Assembly (NCBI RefSeq): GCF_003063455.1 | Contig: NZ_NESN01000003.1 | Coordinates: 372,001 to 436,000 of the forward strand | DNA length: 64,000 nt | From: Limnohabitans parvus II-B4 | Lineage (GTDB): Bacteria > Pseudomonadota > Gammaproteobacteria > Burkholderiales > Burkholderiaceae_C | Direction: 5' to 3' | Shown here: in pieces, positions 17,971 through 26,690 of the stretch | How positions within the stretch are numbered: the first letter of the stretch is position 1 | How the letters are laid out: each line of letters opens with the position of its first letter | Translations under genes and position numbers: made by a program | The notes under the pieces: model-generated | Databases searched by the model: none | What the model was told of the DNA's origin: nothing | The model's input: the letters and a program-made list of their open reading frames with translations, nothing else

Positions 17971-18948
17971 ATGAAAAAACGCCAACTGCTGACTGCGATC
18001 GGCCTTGCTGGTCTGAGCTTGCTCAGCCAAGGCCAGGCGATGGCCCAAGCCGATTACCCCAACAAACCGATCAAGCTGATCGTGGCCTTTCCGCCCGGTG
18101 GCACCAGCGATGTGATGGGACGCCTGATGGCGGAAGAACTGGGCAAGGTGCTCAAACAACCCGTGGTGGTCGAGAACATCGCCGGTGCGGGTGGTGTCGT
18201 CGGCACTGACCGTGCGTCCAAAATGGTTGCCGATGGCTACACCATCATCCAGACCGGCGTGGGGCAGAACGCGGTGGCGCATGGTTTGGATCCGAATCTC
18301 AAGTACAACTCGCTGACCGATTTCATCCACCTCACGCAGGTGCATTCGGGACCCAATGTGCTGTTGGTTCATCCCTCGCAGCCTTTCAAGACCGTGAAGG
18401 ATTTGGTGGACTACGCCAAGAAAAATCCAGGCAAGCTGGACTACGGCTTCACCCACGCGGCCTCAGGTCACATGGCGATGGAGCTGTTCAAGCAAACCAC
18501 AGGCGTGTTCATGACCGGCATCCCCTACAAGGGCGGTGGCCCCATGCTCAACGACCTGTTGGCGGGTACCATTCCCATGATTTTTTTGAACCAAGACGTC
18601 GCGTTGCCGCACATCAAAGCCGGGAAGCTGCGTGCTTTGGCGGTGACCAGCAAAGAGCGCAATGCGCTTTACCCCGATGTCCCCACCATTGCCGAATCGG
18701 GCTACAAAGGCTTTGAAGCCCTGTCTTGGTCGGGCTTGTCGGTGGCCAAAGGCACGCCTCAGCCCATTGTGGACAAGCTCGAAGCGGCCATGGCTCAAGC
18801 CATGCAATCGGCCAACTTCAAACAGCGCCTGACCTCTACCGGTTTTGTCATCCCCGCACTGGGCAGCAAGCCTTACACCGTTTTTGTCAAATCAGAGCTG
18901 GACCAATGGACCCGCGTCATCAAGGCCGCTGGCATCAAGCCTGAATAA
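17971..18948 (+). CDS. Bug/TctC family tripartite tricarboxylate-type binding protein
   Basis: A 325-residue periplasmic binding protein with a signal peptide (KKRQLL start, cleavage near AMAQA). It has the Bug signature DYPNKPIKLIVAFPPGGTSDVMGR (first half of the domain) and the GIPYKGGGPMLNDLLAG loop. No tctA/tctB permease genes accompany it, a common arrangement in Burkholderiales where many Bug proteins are orphans. Its location between garD and a galactarate-type dehydratase suggests an aldarate or other hydroxy acid ligand. Confidence 0.9.
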   Translation: MKKRQLLTAIGLAGLSLLSQGQAMAQADYPNKPIKLIVAFPPGGTSDVMGRLMAEELGKVLKQPVVVENIAGAGGVVGTDRASKMVADGYTIIQTGVGQNAVAHGLDPNLKYNSLTDFIHLTQVHSGPNVLLVHPSQPFKTVKDLVDYAKKNPGKLDYGFTHAASGHMAMELFKQTTGVFMTGIPYKGGGPMLNDLLAGTIPMIFLNQDVALPHIKAGKLRALAVTSKERNALYPDVPTIAESGYKGFEALSWSGLSVAKGTPQPIVDKLEAAMAQAMQSANFKQRLTSTGFVIPALGSKPYTVFVKSELDQWTRVIKAAGIKPE

Positions 18949-18961
18949 GAAAGAAGCTCCC

Positions 18962-20083
18962 ATGTCCGACGCCATCTCCTGGGTCAAAGTCTCCGCCTGC
19001 ACTTTGCCTCTGGCCAACCCCATCAGCGATGCCAAGGTGTTGACGGGTCGGCAAAAGCCGATGACCGAAATCGCGCTGCTGTTTGTCGAAATGAAAACCC
19101 GCGATGGCGCAGAAGGCGTGGGCTTCAGCTATTCCAAGCGTGCTGGTGGCCCCGGCCAGTTTGCGCATGCCAAGGAAATTGCACCGGTCTTGATCGGCGA
19201 AGACCCCAACGACATCGCCAAGCTTTGGGACAAGCTGTGCTGGGCGGGCGCTTCGGTGGGCCGCAGCGGCCTGTCGGTGCAGGCCATTGGCGCTTTCGAT
19301 GTGGCCTTGTGGGACATGAAAGCCAAACGCGCCGGATTGTCCTTGGCCAAGTTGCTGGGCACGCACAGGGACAGCGTGCGCTGCTACAACACCTCGGGCG
19401 GTTTTCTGCATACGCCGCTCGACCAGCTGATGGTCAACGCCTCGGCCTCGGTGGCCCAAGGCATTGGCGGCATCAAGCTCAAGGTGGGCCAGCCCGACTG
19501 CGACAAGGACATCGAGCGCGTGAGCGCTGTGCGCCAGCACCTGGGCGACCGGTTTCCGATCATGGTCGACGCCAACCAGCAATGGGACCGCCCGACCGCG
19601 CAGCGCATGTGCCGCCGCCTGGAGCCGATGAACCTGATTTGGATCGAGGAGCCGCTGGACGCCTACGACCACGAAGGCCACGCCACACTGGCCGCGCAGT
19701 TTGACACCCCGATTGCCACCGGCGAGATGCTCACCAGTGTGCAGGAACACTGGGACCTGATCCGCCACCGCGCCGCCGATTACCTGATGCCCGACGGCCC
19801 CCGCGTGGGCGGCATCACGCCATTTTTGAAGATCGCGCAGCTGGCCGAACACGCAGGCGTCATGCTGGCTCCGCACTTTGCGATGGAACTGCACATCCAC
19901 TTGGCGGCCACCTACAAGACCGAACCCTGGGTCGAGCACTTTGAATGGCTGGAGCCGCTGTTCAACGAACGCATCCAGATCCAAGACGGCCGCATGCTGG
20001 TGCCGACCTTGCCTGGTTTGGGCGTGTCGCTTAGCGAGCAGGCCCGCCGCTGGACCACGGCCAGCTTCGAGGCCACGGCCTGA
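18962..20083 (+). CDS. Mandelate racemase/muconate lactonizing-type enolase, L-talarate/galactarate dehydratase-like
   Basis: A 373-residue enolase-superfamily protein of the mandelate racemase subgroup. Catalytic elements are IKLKVGQP (K-x-K), VDANQQWD, WIEEPLD and ATGEMLT (the three metal ligands), and a His in MLAPHFAMELH. Resemblance to L-talarate/galactarate dehydratase and the pathway context make galactarate dehydration the likeliest reaction. Other acid-sugar dehydratases of this subgroup cannot be excluded. It starts 13 bases after the Bug gene with AAGAAAG as ribosome-binding site. Confidence 0.8.
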   Translation: MSDAISWVKVSACTLPLANPISDAKVLTGRQKPMTEIALLFVEMKTRDGAEGVGFSYSKRAGGPGQFAHAKEIAPVLIGEDPNDIAKLWDKLCWAGASVGRSGLSVQAIGAFDVALWDMKAKRAGLSLAKLLGTHRDSVRCYNTSGGFLHTPLDQLMVNASASVAQGIGGIKLKVGQPDCDKDIERVSAVRQHLGDRFPIMVDANQQWDRPTAQRMCRRLEPMNLIWIEEPLDAYDHEGHATLAAQFDTPIATGEMLTSVQEHWDLIRHRAADYLMPDGPRVGGITPFLKIAQLAEHAGVMLAPHFAMELHIHLAATYKTEPWVEHFEWLEPLFNERIQIQDGRMLVPTLPGLGVSLSEQARRWTTASFEATA

Positions 20084-20113
20084 TCCTTTTTCCATTTCTA
20101 TAAGCAGTACAAC

Positions 20114-21586
20114 ATGAGCACACTCCAATCGTTCAACGCCCGCACTGGCCAGGCCTATGGCGCGGCCTTGCCCGCCACCACCACAGCAGAACTGAACACC
20201 GCCATCGACAAAACCGGTGAGGCTTTTGACGGCTGGCAAGCCAGCGATGGCGCCAGCCGCGCGAACTTGCTCAACGCCCTGGCCGCTGCTCTGGAGCAGG
20301 ACCGCGAAAAATTGGTCGAGCTGGCCGATGCCGAAACTGGCCTGGGTCTGCCCCGCCTGAACGGCGAGTTGGACCGCACGGCTTTCCAGCTGCGCCGCTT
20401 TGCCACCATCGCGCAAAGCGGCGATGTCTTCGCTTTCACCGACGACCCGGCTGTGGCAGGTAGCCCGCCCGCAGGTCACCCGGCCATGATGCGCGTGCGT
20501 GTGCCGCTGGGGCCGGTCGCCATGTTCTCGGCCAGCAATTTCCCGTTCGCGTTTTCCGTGTTGGGTGGTGACACCGCATCGGCGCTGGCAGCTGGTTGCA
20601 GCGTGGTGGTCAAGGCCCACTCGGGCCATTTGCACACCTCGGCCCGCGTTTATCAGCTGGCGCGCCAAACCCTCGCTGCGCTGGGCCTGCACGAAGGCCT
20701 GATCCAGATGGTGCAGGGCGCAGGCAGCCAAGTCGGTGTGGCACTGGTCCAGCACCCCACCATTGCAGCGGGTGCCTTCACAGGCTCCACCCGTGGCGGC
20801 GCGGCGCTGCGCGATGCCGCACGTGCCCGTCCGCGTCCCATCCCGTTCTATGGCGAACTCGGCTCCATCAACCCGGTCATCGCCACGCCTGAGGCTTTGC
20901 AAAAAGGCGGCGACGCTTTGGTGCAGACCCTGGCTGGCTCCATCACCTTGGGTTGCGGCCAGTTTTGCACCAACCCTGGCTTGCTGGTCTTGCAGCGCAG
21001 CCCTGAAAGCCAGGCTTTTGTCGTGGCACTGACCGAAGCGCTCAAGGCCATCCAGCCGCACGCCATGCTGACCCAAGGCATGCGCCAGGCGTTGGATGCG
21101 GGCACGGCCAAGCAGCTGGCCGCTGGTGCTAAGGCGCTGCTGAACAACCCCGTGCCCGATATCGCGCCTAAGCCTTTCTTGGCCGAAGTCGATGCCTCCA
21201 CCTTCATGGCCGACCACCAGTTGCAAGAAGAAGTGTTTGGCCCCGCCAGCCTGATCGTCTGGACCGATTCGGTGCAGCAGACCCTGCAGGTGCTGCAGAC
21301 CGTGGGCGGCACGCTCACCGTGACTTTCTGGGGTGCGGACAAAGACACGCCCGAAGTGCGCCGCCTGGTGCGCGGTGCCACGGCCATTGCCGGTCGCGTG
21401 CTGTTTGCCGGTGTGCCCACGGGCGTGGCCGTCACAGCTGCGCAGCAGCACGGTGGCCCTTGGCCGTCCAGCACCGAGCCCATGACCACCTCGGTGGGCG
21501 ATGCCGCCATGGACCGTTTCCTGCGCCCTGTGTCTTTGCAGGACATGCCCGCCTGGCTGGTGCAGCGCCAAGGCCGCCCTTGCTGA
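20114..21586 (+). CDS. 2,5-dioxovalerate (2-oxoglutarate semialdehyde) dehydrogenase
   Basis: A 490-residue aldehyde dehydrogenase that would oxidise 2-oxoglutarate semialdehyde to 2-oxoglutarate with NAD(P)+, completing the aldarate pathway. The general base E248 is in FYGELGSINP and the catalytic cysteine C285 in GCGQFCTNPG, both distinctive of the KGSADH type III branch. The coenzyme-binding motif FTGSTRGG is near residue 222. It is placed between two aldarate dehydratases, directly downstream in pathway logic of kdgD. Confidence 0.93.
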   Translation: MSTLQSFNARTGQAYGAALPATTTAELNTAIDKTGEAFDGWQASDGASRANLLNALAAALEQDREKLVELADAETGLGLPRLNGELDRTAFQLRRFATIAQSGDVFAFTDDPAVAGSPPAGHPAMMRVRVPLGPVAMFSASNFPFAFSVLGGDTASALAAGCSVVVKAHSGHLHTSARVYQLARQTLAALGLHEGLIQMVQGAGSQVGVALVQHPTIAAGAFTGSTRGGAALRDAARARPRPIPFYGELGSINPVIATPEALQKGGDALVQTLAGSITLGCGQFCTNPGLLVLQRSPESQAFVVALTEALKAIQPHAMLTQGMRQALDAGTAKQLAAGAKALLNNPVPDIAPKPFLAEVDASTFMADHQLQEEVFGPASLIVWTDSVQQTLQVLQTVGGTLTVTFWGADKDTPEVRRLVRGATAIAGRVLFAGVPTGVAVTAAQQHGGPWPSSTEPMTTSVGDAAMDRFLRPVSLQDMPAWLVQRQGRPC

Positions 21587-21611
21587 TGACTGATTTTTCC
21601 GAGAGATTGAC

Positions 21612-22946
21612 ATGACCACTGCTTCCACCCCCGTCATCACCGCCATGCGCGTCATCCCCGTGGCCGGGCGTGACGGGATGTTGCTCAACCTGAGCGGTGC
21701 GCACGCGCCGTTTTTCACCCGCAACCTGCTGGTGCTGACCGACAGCCTGGGCCACACCGGCGTGGGCGAAGTGCCCGGCGGCGAAACCATCCGCAAGACG
21801 CTCGAAGACGCCCGTGAATTGGTCATAGGCCAGCCACTGGGCAGCCATCTGGCCGTGTTGCAGCGCATGCAGCAGACCTTTGCCGACCGCGATGCCGGTG
21901 GGCGTGGCCTGCAGACCTTTGATCTGCGCACCACGGTGCACGCCGTTACTGCTGTAGAGTCGGCCTTGCTGGATTTGCTGGGCCAGTTCCTCAACGTGCC
22001 CGTGGCCGCCTTGTTGGGCGAAGGCCAGCAGCGCGACGCGGTGGAGATGTTGGGTTATCTCTTCTACGTGGGTGATCGAAAGAAAACAGACCTGCCTTAC
22101 GCGAGCGAACCCGATGCCGACAACGCCTGGTTCCGTGTGCGCCACGAAGAAGCCATGACGCCCGAAGCCATCGTGCGCTTGGCCGAAGCGGCCTATGAGC
22201 GCTACGGTTTCAACGACTTCAAGCTCAAGGGTGGTGTGCTGCGCGGCGAGGAAGAAGTCGATGCCATTCGTGCGCTGCACGAGCGCTTTCCGCAGGCGCG
22301 CATCACGCTCGACCCGAACGGCGGCTGGTCGCTCAAAGAAGCGATCCGCCTGATGCGCGACATGCACGGTGTGGTGGCTTATGCCGAAGACCCTTGCGGC
22401 GCGGAGCAGGGCTTCAGTGGCCGCGAGGTGATGGCCGAGTTCCGCCGCGCCACCGGCCTGCCCACGGCCACCAACATGGTCGCCACCGACTGGCGCCAGA
22501 TGGTGCACGCTTTAAGCCTGCAAAGTGTGGACATCCCGCTGGCCGACCCGCACTTCTGGACCATGGCGGGCAGCGTGCGCGTGGCACAAACCTGCCGCGA
22601 CTGGGGCCTGACCTGGGGCTCGCACTCCAACAACCACTTCGACGTGTCGCTGGCCATGTTCACCCATGTGGCTGCGGCTGCACCCGGCAAGGTCACGGCG
22701 ATCGACACCCACTGGATCTGGCAAGACGGCCAGGGCCTGACCCAAGAGCCGCTGCAGATTGTGGGCGGCATGGTGCAAGTGCCCAAGAAGCCTGGCTTGG
22801 GCATCGCGCTGGACATGGTCAAGGTCGAAGCCGCGCACCAGCTGTACCTGCAACACGGCCTGGGTGCACGCAATGACGCGCAGGCCATGCAGTATTTGAT
22901 TCCGGGTTGGACATTTGACAACAAGCGGCCTTGCATGGTGCGCTGA
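21612..22946 (+). CDS. gudD: Glucarate dehydratase
   Basis: A 444-residue canonical GudD, converting D-glucarate (and L-idarate) to 5-keto-4-deoxyglucarate. Landmarks are the N-terminal [15 protein letters not shown], the K-x-K motif in FKLKGG, metal ligands in TLDPNGGW and [15 protein letters not shown], and the catalytic His in [12 protein letters not shown]. The C-terminal barrel segment [11 protein letters not shown] is also typical. It is the fourth aldarate dehydratase of the cluster and the closest to characterised GudD proteins. Confidence 0.93.
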   Translation: MTTASTPVITAMRVIPVAGRDGMLLNLSGAHAPFFTRNLLVLTDSLGHTGVGEVPGGETIRKTLEDARELVIGQPLGSHLAVLQRMQQTFADRDAGGRGLQTFDLRTTVHAVTAVESALLDLLGQFLNVPVAALLGEGQQRDAVEMLGYLFYVGDRKKTDLPYASEPDADNAWFRVRHEEAMTPEAIVRLAEAAYERYGFNDFKLKGGVLRGEEEVDAIRALHERFPQARITLDPNGGWSLKEAIRLMRDMHGVVAYAEDPCGAEQGFSGREVMAEFRRATGLPTATNMVATDWRQMVHALSLQSVDIPLADPHFWTMAGSVRVAQTCRDWGLTWGSHSNNHFDVSLAMFTHVAAAAPGKVTAIDTHWIWQDGQGLTQEPLQIVGGMVQVPKKPGLGIALDMVKVEAAHQLYLQHGLGARNDAQAMQYLIPGWTFDNKRPCMVR

Positions 22947-22971
22947 GCGCAAGAGACACGAGGAGACAAAC

Positions 22972-23940
22972 ATGAACAAACGCCTTTTCACCATCGCCCT
23001 GAGCGCTGCGTTAACTGCCTTCGCCTTGCCGGTGGTTGCACAGACCTACCCCGCCAAACCCATCAAGATCGTGGTGCCGTTCCCGGCAGGTGGCACCTCG
23101 GATGTGCTGGCACGCATCCTCGGGCAAAAGCTCACTGAAAGCTGGGGCCAGCCCGTGGTGATCGAAAACCGCCCCGGGTCGAGCGGCAACTTGGGTGCCG
23201 ACGCGGTGGCCAAAGCCGCGCCCGATGGCCACACCCTGGTGTTGATGGACGTAGGCAATCTGGTCATCAGCCCGGCCTTGTTCAAGCTGCCTTTCAACGT
23301 GGCCAACGACTTTGCGCCCGTGGCCATGGTGGCTTATTCGCCGCACCTGCTGGCCGTGAGCACCAAGGTGCCCGCCAACACCCCGGCCGAGTTGGTGGCC
23401 TATGCCAAAGCGCAAAAGGGCAAGCTCAACTACGCGGTGGCGGCAGGCATGGGCAGCGCCTCGCACCTGGCGGGCGTCATCTACGCACAGCGCAACGGCA
23501 TCGAGTGGGGCTATGTGCCCTACAAAGGCGGCGCACAAGCCATCACCGACTTGATCGGCGGCCAGGTGGACGTCATGTTCAACGGCATGGTCGCCACCTA
23601 CCCGCACGTGAAGGCGGGCAAAATCAAACTGATCGCCATATCCAGTGCCAAACGCAACACGCAAATGCCCGACACCCCCACCGTGGCCGAAAGCCTGCCG
23701 GGCTTTTTGACCGGCAGTTTTCAGGGCCTTCTGGCCCCGGCGGGCACACCCAAAGCGGTCATCGACAAACTGCATGCCGAAGTGCAACGCATCGCCGCCA
23801 TGCCCGAAGTGCGCGAACGCCTGACTACGCTGGGCGCCGAGCCATCAGGCATGAGTCCAGCCGAGTTTGGCAACTGGCTCAAGGCCGAAATCCCGGCCAT
23901 GGCCAAGATCGTGAAGGACGAGAAGATCACGGTGGAGTGA
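22972..23940 (+). CDS. Bug/TctC family tripartite tricarboxylate-type binding protein
   Basis: A 322-residue exported binding protein with a signal peptide (cleavage near VVAQT) and Bug landmarks KPIKIVVPFPAGGTSD, NRPGSSGNLGADAVAKA, the VPYKGGAQAITDLIGG loop and the ALAP-type late segment. A strong AGGAGA site lies ahead of ATG 22972. It ends the aldarate gene run and, like the Bug protein at 17971, has no TctA/TctB partners nearby. The ligand is unknown, perhaps glucarate. Confidence 0.9.
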   Translation: MNKRLFTIALSAALTAFALPVVAQTYPAKPIKIVVPFPAGGTSDVLARILGQKLTESWGQPVVIENRPGSSGNLGADAVAKAAPDGHTLVLMDVGNLVISPALFKLPFNVANDFAPVAMVAYSPHLLAVSTKVPANTPAELVAYAKAQKGKLNYAVAAGMGSASHLAGVIYAQRNGIEWGYVPYKGGAQAITDLIGGQVDVMFNGMVATYPHVKAGKIKLIAISSAKRNTQMPDTPTVAESLPGFLTGSFQGLLAPAGTPKAVIDKLHAEVQRIAAMPEVRERLTTLGAEPSGMSPAEFGNWLKAEIPAMAKIVKDEKITVE

Positions 23941-23968
23941 GGGGGTTGGGTTGTTGTTCGCTTGTTGT

Positions 23969-24514
23969 TCACAGGCTGTTGAGCAGCGGGAGCTGCCCGC
24001 CAGCACCTGGCCGTCTATGGCTGCAACCGGCCACATGCAGCCCGCTGCACTGCAAAGGCCCGTTCGGGCCGAACGTGGCCATGAGCACGTATCCGCCGGG
24101 CTTGACTGAGCCTCGTACCAGATCAACATATGCCTGCCGAGCGGCTGGATCGGTCAAGAAATGAAACACCGCACGGTCGTGCCAAAGGTCAAACTTCTTG
24201 TCTCCGAAGTTGTAGCGCGTGATGTCCCCAACATGCCAGTTCACTTGCTGAGCTTTCGCGCCTAGACGGCGTTTGGTGAAATCGATCGCAGCTGCGGAAA
24301 TGTCGAGCACCGACAGGTCAAGGCAGTGACGGTGCAAAAGATCATCCACCAAGGTGGACCCACCTCCACCAACATCGACAATAGCCGCAGTCTTGTCTGG
24401 ACACAGTTGTTCAATCAGGCGCAGTGACTCGCCCAGATGAGGCGCGTACCAACTCACCGCATCAAAACTTTTACTTCGATAGACGTTTTCCCAATGGTCG
24501 GTTGGATGAACCAT
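23969..24514 (-). CDS. Class I SAM-dependent methyltransferase with abnormal C-terminus
   Basis: A 181-residue methyltransferase of the small Burkholderiales/actinobacterial type beginning HWENVYRSKSFDAVSWY. SAM-binding motif I is IVDVGGGGSTLVDDLL, followed by an acidic LSVLDIS strand and the LWHDRAVFHFLTD motif. The family normally ends in a longer tail. Here homology fades after FGPNGPLQCSGL, the residues that follow look out of frame, and a stop follows at once. A frameshift with 3' truncation is likely, so the product may be inactive. It converges with the Bug gene, 28 bases away. Confidence 0.75.
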   Translation of the reverse strand: MVHPTDHWENVYRSKSFDAVSWYAPHLGESLRLIEQLCPDKTAAIVDVGGGGSTLVDDLLHRHCLDLSVLDISAAAIDFTKRRLGAKAQQVNWHVGDITRYNFGDKKFDLWHDRAVFHFLTDPAARQAYVDLVRGSVKPGGYVLMATFGPNGPLQCSGLHVAGCSHRRPGAGGQLPLLNSL

Positions 24515-24581
24515 GTAGCACCTGACTGTGGATGCGTTGCTTGAGCAATAATATTAGACATCGCTTATGGAATATGCAACT

Positions 24582-25037
24582 ATGAAAAAACTACTCTGCA
24601 CCGCAATGCTCATCCTGTTGGCTGGTGCGCCTGCTGTCGCCAATGACAAAGCCAAGCTGATGGACGAATTGTCAGGCTACCTGGAGTTTGTGGATTACGG
24701 TGGCGGCACCATTTTTGCAGAGCAAATTCCCAAGAGCGAGTACAGCAAGATGATGATCATCGACGCACGGGACGCCGCGCAATTTGCCAAAGAGCACATG
24801 CTTGGGGCGGTCAACATCGAGTGGCGCCAGGTCCTGGCCAAGAGTTCAAGCATCCCTAAGGACAAAGCTGTGCTGATTTATTGCAACACAGGCAGTCTGT
24901 CTGCCCAGGCAGGCTTTGCGCTGCGCGTGTCGGGCTGGGAAAACGTCAAGATTCTCCAGGGTGGATACGCCGAGTGGAAAGCCAAAGGTGGTCTTGACGC
25001 CAACGCACGAGCCAGTGGTGCAGCGCCCAAGCACTGA
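24582..25037 (+). CDS. Exported rhodanese-like domain protein
   Basis: A 151-residue protein with a signal peptide (KKLLCTAMLILLAGAPAVAN) and a single rhodanese domain. IIDARDAAQFAKEHMLGAVNIEW and the active-site loop YCNTGSLSAQ (catalytic Cys) are intact, as is the final GGYAEWKAKGG. It would act in the periplasm on sulfur carriers or bind thiol compounds. ATG 24582 is preferred over 24567 since it begins the signal peptide. A TonB-like gene follows 34 bases later. Confidence 0.87.
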   Translation: MKKLLCTAMLILLAGAPAVANDKAKLMDELSGYLEFVDYGGGTIFAEQIPKSEYSKMMIIDARDAAQFAKEHMLGAVNIEWRQVLAKSSSIPKDKAVLIYCNTGSLSAQAGFALRVSGWENVKILQGGYAEWKAKGGLDANARASGAAPKH

Positions 25038-25071
25038 CTTGATCGCTCAAGACTAACAGTTATTGACACGC

Positions 25072-25932
25072 ATGCGTGCAACTGATCGCTCGCATGTCTT
25101 GGCTATAGCCTTCAGCTTGGGACTGCATGCGGCGGTCTTCGCTCTGGCCAGTGGTTATCAATTTGGCTTTCGCACCACACAGAAAGCGCCGCCTGATACC
25201 CAAGTCGTCTTCATGCAAATCTTGCCGCCGCCGCAAGAGCAAGTGCCTTCCAAGGATCAAGAACATTCGCCAGTGGCGAAGCCATCGGCCGAGAAACCAC
25301 CAGTCATTACTGAAGCCGCTGACTCGCAAGATAAGCCACCGCCAGCTAAAGAACCAGCCCGCATGGCTGCCCCGCCCGCGCCCACGGCTGACGAATGGGC
25401 CTTTGCGGCCAAATACACAAACAAAAACAGCAAGGGCTACCGCTACAGCTGGGGGCAACAGGTTCGCAGCATGATGGGGCCGGCGGTTGAGGGCCCTGAT
25501 CAGGGCTTCGTGCGTTTCAGAATAGAGATTGCGCCTGATGGCACGCTCGCCAAACTGGAAACGCTGTGGACGACCTCTGAAGTGGCCGAGCGATTGGCCC
25601 GACAGGCAGTCGAGTCCATGCCTGCCTTGCCTCCTACTCCTACCGGTAAGCCCTTGATATTTGAAAAAACTATTTCGTTCACACCCTTCGCATCAGACGG
25701 TCCTCCAAGCTACAAGGAAGACTGCTTGCCAGACCCGCCTGTATTCCGTAACCCGTTCGCATGGGATGGCAAATCACCTCAAGTACGGGCAAAGCCACAA
25801 AAGGTCGAAAAGCTGGACCCGCAGGCTCTGGAGGAATGTTTGAAGCAACTTCCCCAAGACTCGATTGAGGCTGAAACAGCGCGCGACCAGCGCATCATGG
25901 ATCAATGGGGTAGCAGCAAAACTGGTCGCTAA
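25072..25932 (+). CDS. TonB-like protein with proline-rich linker
   Basis: A 286-residue protein with one N-terminal membrane anchor (VLAIAFSLGLHAAVFALASGY), a histidine inside that helix as in TonB, a Pro/Lys/Glu-rich spacer (about residues 40-110) and a C-terminal domain. In that domain FVRFRIEIAPDGTLAKLETLWTTS and LARQAVESMPALPP follow the TonB_C pattern. The final ~75 residues extend beyond the usual domain end. ExbB/ExbD genes and a receptor are absent nearby, so it could also be a TolA/TonB-like accessory protein. ATG 25072 is used rather than an in-frame TTG at 25063. Confidence 0.7.
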   Translation: MRATDRSHVLAIAFSLGLHAAVFALASGYQFGFRTTQKAPPDTQVVFMQILPPPQEQVPSKDQEHSPVAKPSAEKPPVITEAADSQDKPPPAKEPARMAAPPAPTADEWAFAAKYTNKNSKGYRYSWGQQVRSMMGPAVEGPDQGFVRFRIEIAPDGTLAKLETLWTTSEVAERLARQAVESMPALPPTPTGKPLIFEKTISFTPFASDGPPSYKEDCLPDPPVFRNPFAWDGKSPQVRAKPQKVEKLDPQALEECLKQLPQDSIEAETARDQRIMDQWGSSKTGR

Positions 25933-25963
25933 TGTTTTACAAATAAAACGTAGCTCTCCTAAG

Positions 25964-26680
25964 TTAATCAAGAGAGCGTCCCTCACCTTTTTCCTCCACC
26001 GTCTGTCCATCACGAATGTGATAGATGCGCTTGAAGGTTGGGATGATCTTTTCGTCATGTGTCACCACGATGATGGCCGTCTGTGCAAGACGGGCCATGT
26101 CGTTGAGAATTCGAATGACAGACAGCGCCCGCTCACTGTCAAGAGGTGCGGTTGGCTCATCAGCCAAAATCACTGGCGGCTTGTTTGCCAATGCACGGGC
26201 GATTGACACTCGTTGCTGCTCACCACCAGATAGCTGAGAAGGTTCAGCCTTTGCGCGATGCAACACATCCAAAGAGGACAACAATTCAAGTGCTCGTTTT
26301 CTAGCAATTTCATTGGGAATGCCAGCCAGCATAGGCAGCAATGCGACGTTATCAGTGACGTTCAAAAAAGGAATGAGGTACGGCGCTTGGAACACAAATC
26401 CAATCCGATCGCGTCGTAAGGTTCGTAAGTCTGGGATCTTCCAGCCGTCTTCGAAAATCACTTCGTTGCCTAAAGTCATTCGGCCCGACGTAGGCTCGAT
26501 GATGGCACCTAAACATTTCAGTAAAGTACTTTTGCCTGAGCCAGATGGTCCAACAAGTCCAACCACCTCACCTGGAGAAACTTGCATATTGACGCTTTTC
26601 AAAGCCTCTACAGCCGTGTCTCCATGTCCATAGACTTTGCGCAAATTCTCGATACGGATGCCACCTGTTTGGTATGTCAT
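25964..26680 (-). CDS. ABC transporter ATP-binding protein (LolD/MacB/DevA type)
   Basis: A 238-residue ATPase with Walker A GPSGSGKSTLLKC, Q-loop region FVFQAPYLIPFLNV, signature LSGGEQQRVSIARAL, Walker B PPVILADEPTAPLD and H-loop VVTHDEK. It powers an FtsX-type permease encoded immediately upstream in the same operon, with the periplasmic adaptor next. ATG 26678-26680 places the first beta strand (IRIENLRKVYG) at the usual position. The set resembles DevBCA-type exporters. Confidence 0.92.
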   Translation of the reverse strand: MTYQTGGIRIENLRKVYGHGDTAVEALKSVNMQVSPGEVVGLVGPSGSGKSTLLKCLGAIIEPTSGRMTLGNEVIFEDGWKIPDLRTLRRDRIGFVFQAPYLIPFLNVTDNVALLPMLAGIPNEIARKRALELLSSLDVLHRAKAEPSQLSGGEQQRVSIARALANKPPVILADEPTAPLDSERALSVIRILNDMARLAQTAIIVVTHDEKIIPTFKRIYHIRDGQTVEEKGEGRSLD

Positions 26681-26690
26681 GTCGTACGCC

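Noticed and set aside
18962..20083. Galactonate or mandelate racemase identity for the MR-type enolase
   Set aside because: The active-site family allows several substrates, but the surrounding KdgD/aldarate genes make an aldarate dehydratase the simplest reading. Kept as a tentative call.
18935..21994. A 1019-codon open frame on the minus strand
   Set aside because: It is antisense to an enolase, an aldehyde dehydrogenase and gudD, all with clear catalytic motifs. The translation is rich in His, Gly, Arg and Gln, as expected of a shadow of GC-rich coding DNA.
24567..25932. Operon of TonB energy transduction with the rhodanese
   Set aside because: No exbB, exbD or receptor gene is adjacent; the two genes are merely co-oriented, so no joint function is claimed.
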